A DNA stretch of 64,000 nucleotides from Sinorhizobium alkalisoli (lineage in GTDB: Bacteria; Pseudomonadota; Alphaproteobacteria; Rhizobiales; Rhizobiaceae): assembly GCF_008932245.1 (NCBI RefSeq), contig NZ_CP034909.1:124001-188000 (forward strand), in the 5' to 3' direction. Shown in pieces: positions 1-8,862 of this stretch. Position 1 is the stretch's first letter. Each line of letters starts with the position of its first letter. The translations under genes and the position numbers were made by a program. A model generated the notes under the pieces. That model saw only the letters and a program-made list of their open reading frames with translations. It made no database searches and was not told the DNA's origin.

Positions 1-301
1 GCAGCAGCGCCTCTGCATCGCCCGGGCCGTTGCCGTCAGCCCGGAAGTCATCCTCATGGACGAGCCTTGCTCGGCGCTCGACCCGATCGCGACCGCCAAG
101 GTCGAGGAACTGATCCACGAGCTTCGCGAGAACTTCACCATCGTTATCGTAACCCATTCGATGCAGCAGGCAGCCCGCGTGTCGCAGCGCACGGCGATGT
201 TCCACCTCGGCAACCTGGTCGAAGTGGACGATACGGATAAGATCTTCACCAATCCGGACGACCAGCGCACGCAGGACTACATCATGGGCCGGTTCGGCTA
301 G
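1..301 (+). CDS. pstB: Phosphate ABC transporter ATP-binding protein PstB, C-terminal part
   Basis: The gene enters from the left edge and is read from base 2. The visible part starts inside the ABC signature (QQR), then shows the Walker B segment VILMDEP, the D-loop SALD and the switch histidine in THSM. PstB is the cytoplasmic ATPase of the high-affinity phosphate importer PstSCAB. The ending DYIMGRFG fits the family's usual C-terminus, and phoU and phoB directly downstream settle the identity. The operon is normally under PhoB control, but any Pho box would lie outside this window. Confidence 0.95.
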   Translation, partial: QQRLCIARAVAVSPEVILMDEPCSALDPIATAKVEELIHELRENFTIVIVTHSMQQAARVSQRTAMFHLGNLVEVDDTDKIFTNPDDQRTQDYIMGRFG

Positions 302-351
302 CGAACCCGACTCCACCGACGATCAATCGAGCGCGTCCCGAGGAATATAAG

Positions 352-1065
352 ATGACCCATCCACACATAATGTCCGCCTTCGACGACGAGTTGAAGTATC
401 TCACGCGCCGCATCTCCGAGATGGGAGGGCTCGCCGAGCAAATGGTGGCCGACTCCGTCCGGGCCCTGGTCAATTCCGACCTGGCGCTCGCCCAGAAAGT
501 CATCTCGGACGACGCCCTCCTCGACGAGGCCGAACGCCAGATCGGCGAGAAGGCGATCGTCACCATCGCCAAGCGCCAGCCCATGGCATCGGACCTGCGC
601 GAAATCATGGGATCGATCCGTATAGCGGCCGACCTGGAGCGCGTCGGCGACCTCGGCAAGAACACCGCGAAACGCGTGATTGCGGTTGCCGGCTCTGGAA
701 TCCCGCGCAAGCTCGCGCGCGGCCTCGAGCATTTGGCCGAACTCGCTTTGGTCCAGCTCAAGGAAGTGCTTGACGTCTTTGCCTCGCGCTCGCCGGAGAA
801 GGCCAACAGCATTCGCCAGCGCGACGAGGAGATCGACGCGATCTACACGTCGCTCTTCCGCGAATTGCTCACCTACATGATGGAGGATCCGCGCAACATA
901 ACACCCTGCACGCATCTTCTTTTCTGCGCCAAAAACATCGAGCGGATCGGCGACCATGCGACCAACATCGCCGAGACGATCTATTACATGGCGACAGGCG
1001 CCCAGCCGGAAGGCGAGCGGCCGAAGGATGATACGACAGCAACGATGGGGTCGGTGACGGACTGA
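352..1065 (+). CDS. phoU: Phosphate signalling complex protein PhoU
   Basis: PhoU is a cytoplasmic all-helical protein that links the Pst transporter to the PhoR kinase and keeps the Pho regulon off when phosphate is plentiful. The 237 residues match the usual length. Two PhoU repeats are visible, each carrying the family's metal-binding pattern: an E/D-rich stretch near LERVGDLGKNTAKR in the first and IERIGDHATNIAE in the second. It lies 50 bases after pstB and 61 bases before phoB on the same strand, so it is part of the pst-phoU-phoB operon. Confidence 0.97.
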   Translation: MTHPHIMSAFDDELKYLTRRISEMGGLAEQMVADSVRALVNSDLALAQKVISDDALLDEAERQIGEKAIVTIAKRQPMASDLREIMGSIRIAADLERVGDLGKNTAKRVIAVAGSGIPRKLARGLEHLAELALVQLKEVLDVFASRSPEKANSIRQRDEEIDAIYTSLFRELLTYMMEDPRNITPCTHLLFCAKNIERIGDHATNIAETIYYMATGAQPEGERPKDDTTATMGSVTD

Positions 1066-1126
1066 CACCGAAAGGGGAGAGGGGCGCCTTCCAACTGATG
1101 GACCGAGGCAAGGAGTTGTAGCTTAG

Positions 1127-1810
1127 ATGTTGCCGAAGATAGCTGTTGTCGAAGACGAGGAGGCGCTGAGCGTGCTGCTGCGCTACAACCTCGAAGCCGA
1201 GGGCTTCGAGGTCGATACTATTCTTCGCGGCGACGAGGCTGAAATCCGCCTGCAGGAACGTCTGCCCGACCTCTTGATCCTCGACTGGATGTTGCCCGGC
1301 GTTTCCGGCATCGAGCTTTGCCGCAGACTTCGACAAAGACCGGAAACGGAGCGGTTGCCGATCATCATGCTGACGGCGCGCGGCGAGGAAAGCGAGCGCG
1401 TGCGAGGGCTCGCGACCGGCGCCGACGACTATGTCGTCAAGCCGTTTTCGACTCCGGAACTGATGGCGCGGGTCAAGGCGATGTTGAGGCGCGCCAAACC
1501 GGAGGTCCTGTCGACGGTGCTCCGCTGCGGCGACATCGAACTCGACCGCGAGACGCATCGCGTCCATCGCCGCAGCCGTGAGGTTCGGCTCGGGCCGACG
1601 GAGTTCCGGCTGCTGGAGTTTCTGATGTCTTCGCCGGGACGCGTCTTTTCCCGCTCGCAACTGCTTGACGGTGTCTGGGGCCACGACATCTACGTGGACG
1701 AACGCACGGTCGATGTCCATGTCGGCCGCCTGCGCAAGGCGCTGAACCTCTCCAACATGCCCGACGTGATCAGGACGGTGCGCGGCGCCGGCTACTCGCT
1801 CGAGGGGTAA
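1127..1810 (+). CDS. phoB: Phosphate regulon response regulator PhoB
   Basis: OmpR-family response regulator of 227 residues that activates phosphate-starvation genes after phosphorylation by PhoR. The receiver domain covers about residues 1-120, with acidic residues at VVEDEE, the phosphorylated aspartate at D53 (LILDWMLPG) and the conserved lysine in VVKPF. A winged-helix DNA-binding domain follows and ends in the typical HVGRLRKAL and RTVRGAGYSL segments. An AAGGAG ribosome site lies upstream of the ATG. phoR is not in the window; in rhizobia it usually sits at the head of this operon. Confidence 0.96.
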   Translation: MLPKIAVVEDEEALSVLLRYNLEAEGFEVDTILRGDEAEIRLQERLPDLLILDWMLPGVSGIELCRRLRQRPETERLPIIMLTARGEESERVRGLATGADDYVVKPFSTPELMARVKAMLRRAKPEVLSTVLRCGDIELDRETHRVHRRSREVRLGPTEFRLLEFLMSSPGRVFSRSQLLDGVWGHDIYVDERTVDVHVGRLRKALNLSNMPDVIRTVRGAGYSLEG

Positions 1811-1838
1811 GTTCGAAAATCAATGCTGTTTCCAACAA

Positions 1839-1860
1839 AAAAGGGCCCATGGGCCCTTTT
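1839..1860. terminator. Bidirectional terminator between phoB and gcrA
   Basis: A perfect inverted repeat: AAAAGGGCCC, then AT, then GGGCCCTTTT. It lies 29 bases past the phoB stop and just past the stop of gcrA on the other strand. The GC stem flanked by A and T runs gives a U-tract in either direction, so it can end both convergent transcripts. Confidence 0.85.
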
Positions 1861-1887
1861 GCGTTGTTGCGCGATCGAGATCGAACG

Positions 1888-2406
1888 TCAGCGGATGCGC
1901 CGGCGTTCCGCCGAAGGCTGGTAGGCAAGCCGCGCATGATAGTTGCAATAGGGCGAGGATTCCGGCGAGTCGTTGCCGCAGAAGTGAAACTCCTCCTTTA
2001 GCGGATCGCCGATCGGCCACTTGCAAGTCCGTTCGGTGAGCTGCGTCAGCTCCAGGCGGCGCGACATCGGCAGGACGATGTTGGCATCGGGTGCGAATTC
2101 CTGTTCGGCGACTAGGTCGACCGCCACCTCTTCCTTGAGGACGGTCGCACCGGCAGGGCGGGCGACGGTGCGGGTGACGGCCCGAGCGGCGTAATTCGGT
2201 GCACGCGGCGCCGAGGTCGCTCGCTTGGGGCGCGCGGGGGTCGTGGTCCCGCCCGCCTTTGCGCGGCCCGGCAGGCTCAACCGGTGTACCTTGCCGATGA
2301 CGGCATTGCGACTGACGCCGCCCAGTTGAGCCGCGATCTGGCTGGCGCTCAGGCCCTCGGACCACAGCTTCTTCAGTTTCTCCACCCGCTCGTCAGTCCA
2401 GTTCAT
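1888..2406 (-). CDS. gcrA: Cell-cycle regulator GcrA
   Basis: GcrA is an alphaproteobacterial transcription cofactor that binds the sigma70 holoenzyme and activates promoters carrying methylated GANTC sites. The N-terminus (MNWTDERVEKLKKLW, then LSASQIAAQLG and VSRNAVIGKVHRL) is the family's helix-turn-helix DNA-binding domain. A low-complexity Ala/Pro/Arg linker follows. The C-terminal domain with CKWPIGDP and FHFCG is the conserved sigma70-binding part. The 172 residues match the family. It is a single gene convergent with phoB, and its upstream region holds a cluster of GANTC sites. Confidence 0.95.
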   Translation of the reverse strand: MNWTDERVEKLKKLWSEGLSASQIAAQLGGVSRNAVIGKVHRLSLPGRAKAGGTTTPARPKRATSAPRAPNYAARAVTRTVARPAGATVLKEEVAVDLVAEQEFAPDANIVLPMSRRLELTQLTERTCKWPIGDPLKEEFHFCGNDSPESSPYCNYHARLAYQPSAERRRIR

Positions 2407-2706
2407 ATCTGCACTCCCCGTTCTCGGCGCTGGGATGGGCAGAATCCATCACCGTCCTCCAGAAAACCCCTGGAGTCACAACGCGATAACTATTTTGGTG
2501 ACTAGGTCCGCCGCATGCGTCTAGTAATTAAATCTTAACCTACCGGCAGGGTGACTCTGTGGCAAGAGTCGCCGGAATCGCGCCGAATCGATTTCGCGGT
2601 TTTCCCCAACTTGCTGGCTCATAGTTGCATTTTTGCAAGCCCCGCGACGCGATTTTTTTGCGACGCGGAATCCGAGTTCGCAAGGTGGCCGCAGCCCTTG
2701 GTTTTC

Positions 2707-2735
2707 TTGACATTGCGCTGCGAAATGGGAATAGT
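2707..2735 (+). promoter_or_regulatory. Predicted sigma70 promoter of argD
   Basis: A perfect -35 hexamer TTGACA (2707-2712, preceded by C as in the rhizobial CTTGAC consensus), a 17-base spacer and a -10-like AATAGT (2730-2735). The start of transcription would be near 2742, about 80 bases before the argD ATG. Predicted from sequence only. Confidence 0.6.
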
Positions 2736-2742
2736 GCCTCCG

Positions 2743-2772
2743 GCCGCCGAAAGGCGGCATTTTGATTTTTTC
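2743..2772 (+). other. Stem-loop followed by a T-rich run in the argD leader
   Basis: GCCGCC, loop GAAA, GGCGGC (2743-2758), followed by ATTTTGATTTTTT. It looks like an intrinsic terminator, but it falls at the predicted 5' end of the argD transcript, where a terminator would serve no purpose unless transcription starts further upstream. It may instead stabilise the mRNA 5' end, or end transcripts arriving from further left. Confidence 0.5.
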
Positions 2773-2823
2773 GGGCCGGATATCGAACGGTCCGCCTGCG
2801 ATGCTGAGGAAGGAGAAGCCCGG

Positions 2824-4023
2824 ATGGCCGCAACGCCGCCGCTCTATGATACCTATTTGCGTGCGCCGTTGCGTTTCGAGCGGGGCGAGGGCGTCTGGCT
2901 GATCGCGGAAGACGGTACCCGCTATCTCGACTTCGCCGCCGGCGTCGCCGTGAACTCGCTCGGGCATGCCCATCCGCATCTGATCGATGCGCTGAAGGCG
3001 CAGGCGGAGAAACTCTGGCACGTCTCCAATCTCTATGATGTTCCCGGGCAGGAGAGCCTTGCGCGGCGCTTGACGGCGGTCACCTTTGCCGACCGGGTGT
3101 TTTTCACCAATTCGGGCGCCGAGGCGCTGGAATGCGCGATCAAGACGGCGCGCCGCTATCACTTTGCCAAGGGCCATCCGGAGCGGTTCCACGTCATCAC
3201 CTTCGAAGGCGCATTCCACGGCCGTACCATCGCCACGATCGCCGCCGGGGGGCAGCAGAAATACATTGAAGGCTTCGGACCCAAGGCGCCCGGTTTCTAT
3301 CAGGTGCCGTTCGGCGATATCGCCGCCGTAAAGAGCGCGATCAACGACGAGACCGCGGCTATCCTGATCGAACCGATCCAGGGTGAGGGTGGGGTGCGCC
3401 TGGCCCCGAAGGAGTTCCTGCAGGAATTGCGCGCGCTCTGCGATGAATTCGGGCTGCTGCTGATCCTTGATGAAGTACAGTGCGGCGTGGGCCGCACCGG
3501 CAGGCTCTTTGCCCACGAGTGGGCAGGTATCCGGCCCGACATCATGGCCGTCGCCAAGGGCATTGGCGGTGGTTTTCCGCTCGGCGCGTGCCTGGCGACG
3601 GAGGCGGCCGCCGCAGGCATGGTGGCCGGGACGCACGGCTCGACCTACGGCGGCAATCCACTGGCAATGGCCGTCGGTAATGCGGTCCTCGACGTCGTCC
3701 TCGCCGAGGGGTTCCTTGACAATGTGCGTGACGTCGCGCTCGTGTTCCGCCAGGGGCTCGCTTCGCTCAAGGACCGTTTCCCCGATATTATCGAAGAGCT
3801 CCGCGGCGACGGGCTGATGCTTGGCATCAAGGCGAAAGTGCCCTCACCCGACCTTTTGAAAGCGATCCGGGCCGAAAAGCTGCTCGTTGTTCCGGCAGGC
3901 GAGAACGTGCTGCGCCTCCTGCCGCCGCTGATCGTCACCGCGGCTGAAGCGAGGGAAGGGCTCGCGCGGCTCGAGCGCGCCGCAGAGGCTGTGAGGGCCG
4001 CGGGCGGCACAGCTGCCGCCTAA
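2824..4023 (+). CDS. argD: Acetylornithine aminotransferase ArgD
   Basis: Class III PLP-dependent aminotransferase of 399 residues that converts N-acetylglutamate semialdehyde to N-acetylornithine in arginine synthesis. Visible family marks are TNSGAEALE for phosphate binding, FHGRT, the [14 protein letters not shown] segment, and the PLP lysine K245 in AVAKGIGGG. The reading frame is open further upstream, but this ATG has a GGAAGGAGAA ribosome site and gives the normal family length. argF follows after 69 bases, so the two are likely one arginine operon. Confidence 0.96.
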   Translation: MAATPPLYDTYLRAPLRFERGEGVWLIAEDGTRYLDFAAGVAVNSLGHAHPHLIDALKAQAEKLWHVSNLYDVPGQESLARRLTAVTFADRVFFTNSGAEALECAIKTARRYHFAKGHPERFHVITFEGAFHGRTIATIAAGGQQKYIEGFGPKAPGFYQVPFGDIAAVKSAINDETAAILIEPIQGEGGVRLAPKEFLQELRALCDEFGLLLILDEVQCGVGRTGRLFAHEWAGIRPDIMAVAKGIGGGFPLGACLATEAAAAGMVAGTHGSTYGGNPLAMAVGNAVLDVVLAEGFLDNVRDVALVFRQGLASLKDRFPDIIEELRGDGLMLGIKAKVPSPDLLKAIRAEKLLVVPAGENVLRLLPPLIVTAAEAREGLARLERAAEAVRAAGGTAAA

Positions 4024-4092
4024 CTGCGGCGAGGCGCCTCCGCGGTGCCGATGCCCTAAGATCCACGGAACTATCACAGGAAATACAGCAAT

Positions 4093-5010
4093 ATGACCGC
4101 CACCAGACATTTTCTCGATCTTTCGGCCATGACGTCCGTCGACCTCAGGACGATCATCGACGACGCCCGGATGCGCAAGTCGGCGACAAAGGCCGGAACG
4201 GCCGACAAGCCGCTTGCCGGCAAGATGCTGGCGATGATTTTCGAGAAACCGTCCACCCGTACGCGCGTCTCCTTCGATGTCGGGATGCGGCAGCTCGGTG
4301 GCGAGACGCTGTTTCTTTCTGGCACCGAAATGCAGCTCGGTCGGGCCGAAACCATCGGCGACACGGCGAAGGTCCTCTCGCGCTACGTCGACGCGATCAT
4401 GATTCGCACCACTGACCACCGCCGGCTCCTTGAATTGGCCGAGCACGCGACCGTGCCGGTCATCAATGGCCTTACGGACGACACGCATCCCTGCCAGATC
4501 ATGGCGGACATCATGACCTTCGAGGAACACCGCGGGCCTGTCGGGGCGAAAACGATCGCTTGGACGGGCGACGGCAATAACGTGTTGCACTCTCTGATCG
4601 AGGGATCGGCGCGCTTCGGCTATCGGATGAACATGGCGGTCCCGTTCGGCTCCGAGCCGCAGGACAAGTTCCTCAACTGGGCTCGGAACAACGGCGGAGA
4701 GATTCTGCTGTGTCATGAACCGGAGCAGGCCGTCGCCGGCGCCGACTGCGTCGTCACCGACACGTGGATCTCGATGAACCAGGAGCACCGCGCCCGCGGC
4801 CACAACGTTTTCCAGCCCTATCAGGTCAACGAGGCTTTGATGAAGCACGCGGCACCCGATGCCTTGTTCATGCATTGTCTGCCGGCGCATCGCGGCGAGG
4901 AGGTCACGGATGAGGTGATCGACGGGCCGCAATCGGTTGTCTTCGACGAGGCGGAAAACCGGCTTCACGCGCAAAAGTCGATCCTCGCCTGGTGTCTCGG
5001 CGTCGTTTGA
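4093..5010 (+). CDS. argF: Ornithine carbamoyltransferase ArgF
   Basis: Cytoplasmic enzyme of 305 residues that joins ornithine and carbamoyl phosphate to give citrulline. The carbamoyl-phosphate motif STRTR is present in [14 protein letters not shown], as are HPCQI and the ornithine-loop [11 protein letters not shown] with its catalytic cysteine. Length is typical. It is downstream of argD on the same strand and probably co-transcribed. No ArgR-type operator was recognised. Confidence 0.96.
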   Translation: MTATRHFLDLSAMTSVDLRTIIDDARMRKSATKAGTADKPLAGKMLAMIFEKPSTRTRVSFDVGMRQLGGETLFLSGTEMQLGRAETIGDTAKVLSRYVDAIMIRTTDHRRLLELAEHATVPVINGLTDDTHPCQIMADIMTFEEHRGPVGAKTIAWTGDGNNVLHSLIEGSARFGYRMNMAVPFGSEPQDKFLNWARNNGGEILLCHEPEQAVAGADCVVTDTWISMNQEHRARGHNVFQPYQVNEALMKHAAPDALFMHCLPAHRGEEVTDEVIDGPQSVVFDEAENRLHAQKSILAWCLGVV

Positions 5011-5291
5011 AGGGGCCTTCGCTGGTCGAAGTGAAGCGGTCGGCGGAGGCTTGAATCCGGCCCGGATCGACACAATCTAGGCGAAATGGAGGGTGGCTCC
5101 GGCATGAGTGCTGCGAGTGCCGCCCATAAAACCAGCGTCCGGACGAGCGAGGCTGCTTCTGCAGTGGCGCCGTCGGCGGGCCGTGAATTCTGGACAAATC
5201 CGTTCACAACGGGATCAAATGGGATAACGGGCAGGTTGCACGAGGGCATTCGATGCCCGGCGACCAGCGCCTGCGAGACAAGGAGCAAGCG

Positions 5292-6287
5292 ATGACGGAG
5301 ATAGCACCGGGGCTGGGCGAGTTCGATTTCGCCGGTGACGATCATGTCGTGCCCTTTCATGTCGAGGATCTCGACGTCCGCGGCCGCGCCGTTCAGCTTG
5401 GTCCGATGCTCGACGCGATCCTCGAGCGGCACAACTATCCGCTTCCGGTTGCCCGGCTGCTCGCGGAGACGGTGGTGCTGACGGTTTTGCTCGGCACCTC
5501 GCTGAAATTCGAAGGCAAGCTCGTCGTGCAGACGCAGAGCGATGGCCCGGTCGACCTCGTCGTTGCCGATTTTTCGACGCCCGACCGGGTGCGTGCCTAT
5601 GCGCGCTTTGACGAGGAGGCGCTTGCGGCAGCCGAGAAGGGCGGCCGTACTCAGCCGCACGAGCTCCTGGGCAAGGGCATCCTGGCCTTCACCATCGATC
5701 AGGGCGCCCACACGCAGCGCTACCAGGGCATCGTCGCGCTTGATGGTGCGACGCTCGAGGAGATCGCTGGCGTTTATTTCCGCCAATCGGAGCAGATCCC
5801 GACCAAGGTGCGCCTCGGCGTTGCCGAGCTACTCGACCGCGACGAAAACGGCAAGCCGCGGCACCGCTGGCGCGCCGGCGGCATGGTGGCTCAGTTCCTG
5901 CCCGAGGCTCCGGAGCGGATGCGCCAGCCGGACCTGCACGGCGGTGACGGCGACGATGGCAGCAGCAACGGCCTCTTTGAGGAGGATGATCTCTGGACAG
6001 AAGCCAAGGTAATGGTCGAGACGATCGACACCGACGAACTCACCGACCCGACGGTCGGCACCGAACGCTTACTCTACCGGCTGTTCCATGAGCGCGGCGT
6101 CCGCGTCTATCAGCCCCAGGCTGTCTACGATCGATGCAGTTGCTCGCGCGATAAGATCCGCAACGTGTTGGAGGGGCTCAGTCAGGAGGACATTGAGAGC
6201 AGCATCGAGGACGGGCTGATCAAGGTGACCTGCGAATTCTGCTCCACCACCTATCGCTTCGAGGCGACCGAGGTGCACTCGCGGTAG
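5292..6287 (+). CDS. hslO: Redox-regulated chaperone Hsp33 (HslO)
   Basis: Hsp33 is a cytoplasmic holdase switched on by oxidation and heat. The 331-residue product has the chaperone core and ends in the zinc-binding redox switch: a CxC pair in DRCSCSRDK (around residue 283) and a CxxC pair in CEFC (around residue 313). The ATG at 5292 was preferred to an in-frame start 39 bases upstream, because MTEIAPGLGEFDFA is the usual kind of N-terminus and GGAGCAAG lies just before it. The 281-base gap after argF has no recognised feature. Confidence 0.95.
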   Translation: MTEIAPGLGEFDFAGDDHVVPFHVEDLDVRGRAVQLGPMLDAILERHNYPLPVARLLAETVVLTVLLGTSLKFEGKLVVQTQSDGPVDLVVADFSTPDRVRAYARFDEEALAAAEKGGRTQPHELLGKGILAFTIDQGAHTQRYQGIVALDGATLEEIAGVYFRQSEQIPTKVRLGVAELLDRDENGKPRHRWRAGGMVAQFLPEAPERMRQPDLHGGDGDDGSSNGLFEEDDLWTEAKVMVETIDTDELTDPTVGTERLLYRLFHERGVRVYQPQAVYDRCSCSRDKIRNVLEGLSQEDIESSIEDGLIKVTCEFCSTTYRFEATEVHSR

Positions 6288-6296
6288 CAGACGGAC

Positions 6297-6314
6297 GGGG
6301 CGCCTGTGCGCCCC
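6297..6314. terminator. GC hairpin after hslO
   Basis: GGGGCGC, loop CTGT, GCGCCCC, ten bases past the hslO stop codon. There is no T run after it, so it is a weak or factor-assisted terminator, or an mRNA-stabilising hairpin. Confidence 0.5.
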
Positions 6315-6352
6315 GCTCCAGCTCTCGAATGGGGGAGTAAGGGGCAGGACCA

Positions 6353-6441
6353 CAGCGCCGCGCGTCTTTTCAGGCGCGCTGATGTCGCTGTAATTCATTG
6401 GATCTGCGCATCGAGCTCTCCGAAAATCGGGCCGATGCGCT
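6353..6441. repeat. RIME intergenic mosaic element, copy 1
   Basis: Matches four other places in this window (near 11991, 14380, 29453, 48390). It begins CAGCGCCGCGCGTCTTTTCA, forms a GCGCG(T)C-type hairpin, continues with GGATCTGCGCATCGAGC and ends GGGCCGATGCGCTA. This is the Rhizobium-specific intergenic mosaic element. It fills the gap between convergent hslO and apaG, and its right end carries the apaG stop codon. Confidence 0.8.
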
Positions 6442-6832
6442 AGTTCAGTGTGCGAACCTGCCCGGGGGTGTCCAGCGAGAAGGCGGGGATCGCGACGTTG
6501 AAGGTCTCTCCGTCCTCCGCCTCCATGCTGTAGTGGCCGAACATGACGCCAGAAGGCGTGTCCAGCGGACAGCCGGAGGAATATTCGTAGGTATCGCCGG
6601 GATTGAGCAGCGGCTGTTCGCCGATAACGCCGGATCCGCTGACCTCGTCGACCTGCCCGTTCTCGTCGGTAATATGCCAGTAGCGGGTCACCAGCCGAAC
6701 GGCGATTTCGGAATGGTTCGATATGACGATGCGGTAACCCCAAACATAACGGCTGTCGTCGGGATCAGACTGCTCTTCCAGATAGTACGGCTCTACCGTG
6801 ACTTCTATGTCGCGAGTGAGTGCGCGATACAT
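6440..6832 (-). CDS. apaG: ApaG-family protein (Co2+/Mg2+ efflux protein ApaG)
   Basis: Protein of 130 residues spanning a single ApaG domain: an Ig-like beta-sandwich with the family's [33 protein letters not shown] and [14 protein letters not shown] segments. ApaG is linked genetically to cobalt and magnesium resistance, but its biochemical role is unsettled. The open frame extends upstream, but [18 protein letters not shown] is the normal start. Its TAG stop lies inside the end of a RIME element. Confidence 0.93.
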   Translation of the reverse strand: MYRALTRDIEVTVEPYYLEEQSDPDDSRYVWGYRIVISNHSEIAVRLVTRYWHITDENGQVDEVSGSGVIGEQPLLNPGDTYEYSSGCPLDTPSGVMFGHYSMEAEDGETFNVAIPAFSLDTPGQVRTLN

Positions 6833-6945
6833 GTTTCGACATCCTGTTCCAATTCCGTGCGGATATCCTATAGCAATAAGGTTTCGTGAAGAATAACGGC
6901 AATATCGCCCGAGTCGTACACAATTTTCACTTGAAGGACTGAGAC

Positions 6946-7560
6946 ATGCTCGACGGGGCTGTGCGCAGGCGGCTCGAGCCAATACTGGATCGGATCGGAA
7001 TGGCGCTTGCAAACCATGGCGTCGGGGCCGATACGGTGACCATTGCCGGTTTTCTGCTCGGTCTTCTGGCCGCCGTCCTGATCGCCTTTGAATTCTATTT
7101 CTCCGGCGCAGCCTTGATCCTGTTCAGCCGGCTATGTGATGGCCTCGACGGTGCCGTCGCCCGCGCCAGCCGCAAGACGGATCTCGGGGGCTTTCTCGAC
7201 ATCGTCCTCGACTTCGCCTTCTACGGCGCGATCCCGCTCGCTTTCGTCATTGCCGACTCGGCCGCCAACGGCCTCGCCGGCGGCTTCCTGCTGTTTTCCT
7301 TCTATCTCAACGGCGCCACCTTTCTCGCATTCGCCGTCATGGCGGAAAAGCGGGCGATGACGACCGAGGTAAGAGGCGCGAAATCGCTCTATTTCACCAC
7401 GGGGATCGCCGAGGCGACGGAGACGATCGCCTTTTTTCTCGCCTGCTGTCTTTTCCCTTCCTGGTTTCCAACTCTTGCCGCGTTCTTCGCCGCTGTCTGT
7501 CTTTACACCGCTTTGTCCCGGATCGTGCTGGCGCGTCTCGCTTTCCAGGACAAACAATGA
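6946..7560 (+). CDS. CDP-alcohol phosphatidyltransferase family protein
   Basis: Inner-membrane protein of 204 residues with the CDP-alcohol phosphotransferase signature D-G-x-x-D-G-x-x-A-R...G-x-x-x-D-x-x-x-D, visible in [14 protein letters not shown] then [10 protein letters not shown]. About five hydrophobic segments follow. The family moves a phospho-alcohol group from a CDP-activated donor, as in phospholipid synthesis. Shorter than phosphatidylcholine synthase and lacking clear PgsA or PssA features, so the substrate is unknown. A GAAGGACTGAG ribosome site precedes the ATG. It is convergent with metZ. Confidence 0.85.
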   Translation: MLDGAVRRRLEPILDRIGMALANHGVGADTVTIAGFLLGLLAAVLIAFEFYFSGAALILFSRLCDGLDGAVARASRKTDLGGFLDIVLDFAFYGAIPLAFVIADSAANGLAGGFLLFSFYLNGATFLAFAVMAEKRAMTTEVRGAKSLYFTTGIAEATETIAFFLACCLFPSWFPTLAAFFAAVCLYTALSRIVLARLAFQDKQ

Positions 7561-7563
7561 AAA

Positions 7564-7588
7564 GCCGCCCGCGCGTGACGCAGGCGGC
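7564..7588. terminator. Hairpin between the phosphatidyltransferase gene and metZ
   Basis: GCCGCC (7564-7569) pairs with GGCGGC (7583-7588), and the stem extends inward with one mismatch. It lies in the 58-base gap between two convergent genes, with A runs on the left side. It probably ends transcription from metZ and perhaps from both sides. Confidence 0.55.
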
Positions 7589-7618
7589 CAAAGCTCCTTC
7601 GGGTTCAGGCTGAGCGGA

Positions 7619-8803
7619 TCAGGCTTTGACGCCCTTCAGCGCCTGCGCAAAATCCTCGATGAGGTCGTCGCCGTCCTCGATGCCCGCCGAAAGGCGGACG
7701 GTGCCGGCGGAAATGCCGAGTTCGGCCCGGGCTTCATCGGAGAGGTTCTTGTGGGTCGTCGTTGCCGGATGCGTGATCAGGCTCTTGGCGTCGCCGAGAT
7801 TGTTGGAAATCCTTATGATCTCGAGCGCGTTCTGCAGCGCGAAGGCCGCCTCCTTGCCGCCCTTGAGTTCGAAGGCAACAAGCGTCGAACCGCCGCTCAT
7901 CTGCTTGGCGATGATGTCGGCCTGCGGATGATCCCTGCGGCCCGGATAGAGAACACGAGCGACCTGCGGCTGCTCGGCAAGGAAATCTGCAATTCGACGC
8001 GCATTATCCGTCTGCTGTCTTACACGCAGCGGCAGGGTTTCGACGCCCTTCAGCAGCGTCCAGGCGTTGAAGGGAGACATGGCCGGACCGGTGTGGCGGA
8101 AATAATCGTGCAGGTTCTCGTCGATCCACTCCTTGCTGGAGAGCACCACGCCGCCAAGACAGCGACCCTGGCCGTCGATGTGCTTCGTCGCGGAATAGAC
8201 GACGACATGGGCGCCGAGTTCCAGCGGCTTCTGGAAGAGCGGCGTCGCGAAGACGTTGTCGACGACGAGCTTGGCGCCGACCTGGTCGGCGAGGCGGGCG
8301 ACGCCGGCGATGTCGATGACCTCCAGCGTCGGATTGGTCGGGCTTTCCAGGAAGAAGACCTTGGTATTCGGGCGGATCGCCTTCTCCCAATTGGCAAGAT
8401 CGCGGCCGTCGACGAGGGTGCATTCGACGCCATATTTCGGCGCAAGCGTCTCCACGACCCAGCGGCAGGAGCCGAAAAGCGCCCGCGCGGCAACGATATG
8501 ATCGCCGGCCTTCACCTGGCAGAGGATCGCCGCGGATACGGCCGCCATTCCGGAGGCGGTGGCGCGCGCATCCTCGGCGCCTTCGAGCATGCACATGCGC
8601 TTCTCGAACATGTCGTTGGTCGGGCTGCCGTAGCGGGCGTAGATGAAGCCGTCGGTCTCGCCCTTGAAGCGCGCTTCCGCGGCTTCCGAGCTCTCGTAGA
8701 CGAAGCCTTGCGTCAGGAAGATCGCTTCGGAGGTTTCGCCATACTCAGAGCGGAGCGTTCCACCGTGGACGAGTTGGGTTGCCGGGCGCCAGTTCTTGCT
8801 CAT
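7619..8803 (-). CDS. metZ: O-succinylhomoserine sulfhydrylase MetZ
   Basis: Cys/Met-metabolism PLP enzyme of 394 residues that makes homocysteine directly from O-succinylhomoserine and sulfide. The PLP lysine is K207 in YSATKHIDGQGRC, a motif pattern typical of MetZ; other marks are YARYGSPTN and LFGSCRWVV. In rhizobia this is the main sulfur-assimilation step to methionine. A SAM-II riboswitch with an intrinsic terminator lies directly upstream and should switch the gene off when S-adenosylmethionine is high. Confidence 0.95.
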   Translation of the reverse strand: MSKNWRPATQLVHGGTLRSEYGETSEAIFLTQGFVYESSEAAEARFKGETDGFIYARYGSPTNDMFEKRMCMLEGAEDARATASGMAAVSAAILCQVKAGDHIVAARALFGSCRWVVETLAPKYGVECTLVDGRDLANWEKAIRPNTKVFFLESPTNPTLEVIDIAGVARLADQVGAKLVVDNVFATPLFQKPLELGAHVVVYSATKHIDGQGRCLGGVVLSSKEWIDENLHDYFRHTGPAMSPFNAWTLLKGVETLPLRVRQQTDNARRIADFLAEQPQVARVLYPGRRDHPQADIIAKQMSGGSTLVAFELKGGKEAAFALQNALEIIRISNNLGDAKSLITHPATTTHKNLSDEARAELGISAGTVRLSAGIEDGDDLIEDFAQALKGVKA

Positions 8804-8824
8804 CGGACAATCACTTTCAAAAAC

Positions 8825-8850
8825 AAAAAAACCGGCCGCAAAACGGCCGG
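8825..8850 (-). terminator. Intrinsic terminator of the metZ riboswitch
   Basis: On the minus strand CCGGCCG, loop TTTTG, CGGCCGG is followed by seven T residues. It ends 21 bases before the metZ start, so it acts on the leader rather than a gene end. The 5' arm can pair instead with GGCCGG at the 3' edge of the aptamer (8864-8859), giving a competing hairpin that would act as an antiterminator. Confidence 0.85.
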
Positions 8851-8862
8851 TTCGAAACCCGG

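Larger units (their letters stand above)
2407..2823. promoter_or_regulatory. gcrA-argD divergent intergenic region with GANTC cluster
   Basis: This 417-base gap holds seven GANTC sites (starting at 2442, 2473, 2553, 2566, 2575, 2585 and 2668), four of them within 37 bases. About 1.6 would be expected by chance. GANTC is the CcrM methylation site and the target of GcrA. A TTAACC half-site of the CtrA type is at 2535-2540, but I see no full CtrA box. The right part carries an argD promoter, annotated separately. No convincing gene lies in the gap. Confidence 0.6.

Noticed and set aside
2528..2540. CtrA box upstream of gcrA
   Set aside because: TTAA and TTAACC are three bases apart, not the seven needed for a full CtrA site. 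Only a half-site remains.
5011..5291. Short frames between argF and hslO
   Set aside because: A 69-codon frame begins at 5086 with no family resemblance, and it overlaps the hslO start. Not supported as a gene.
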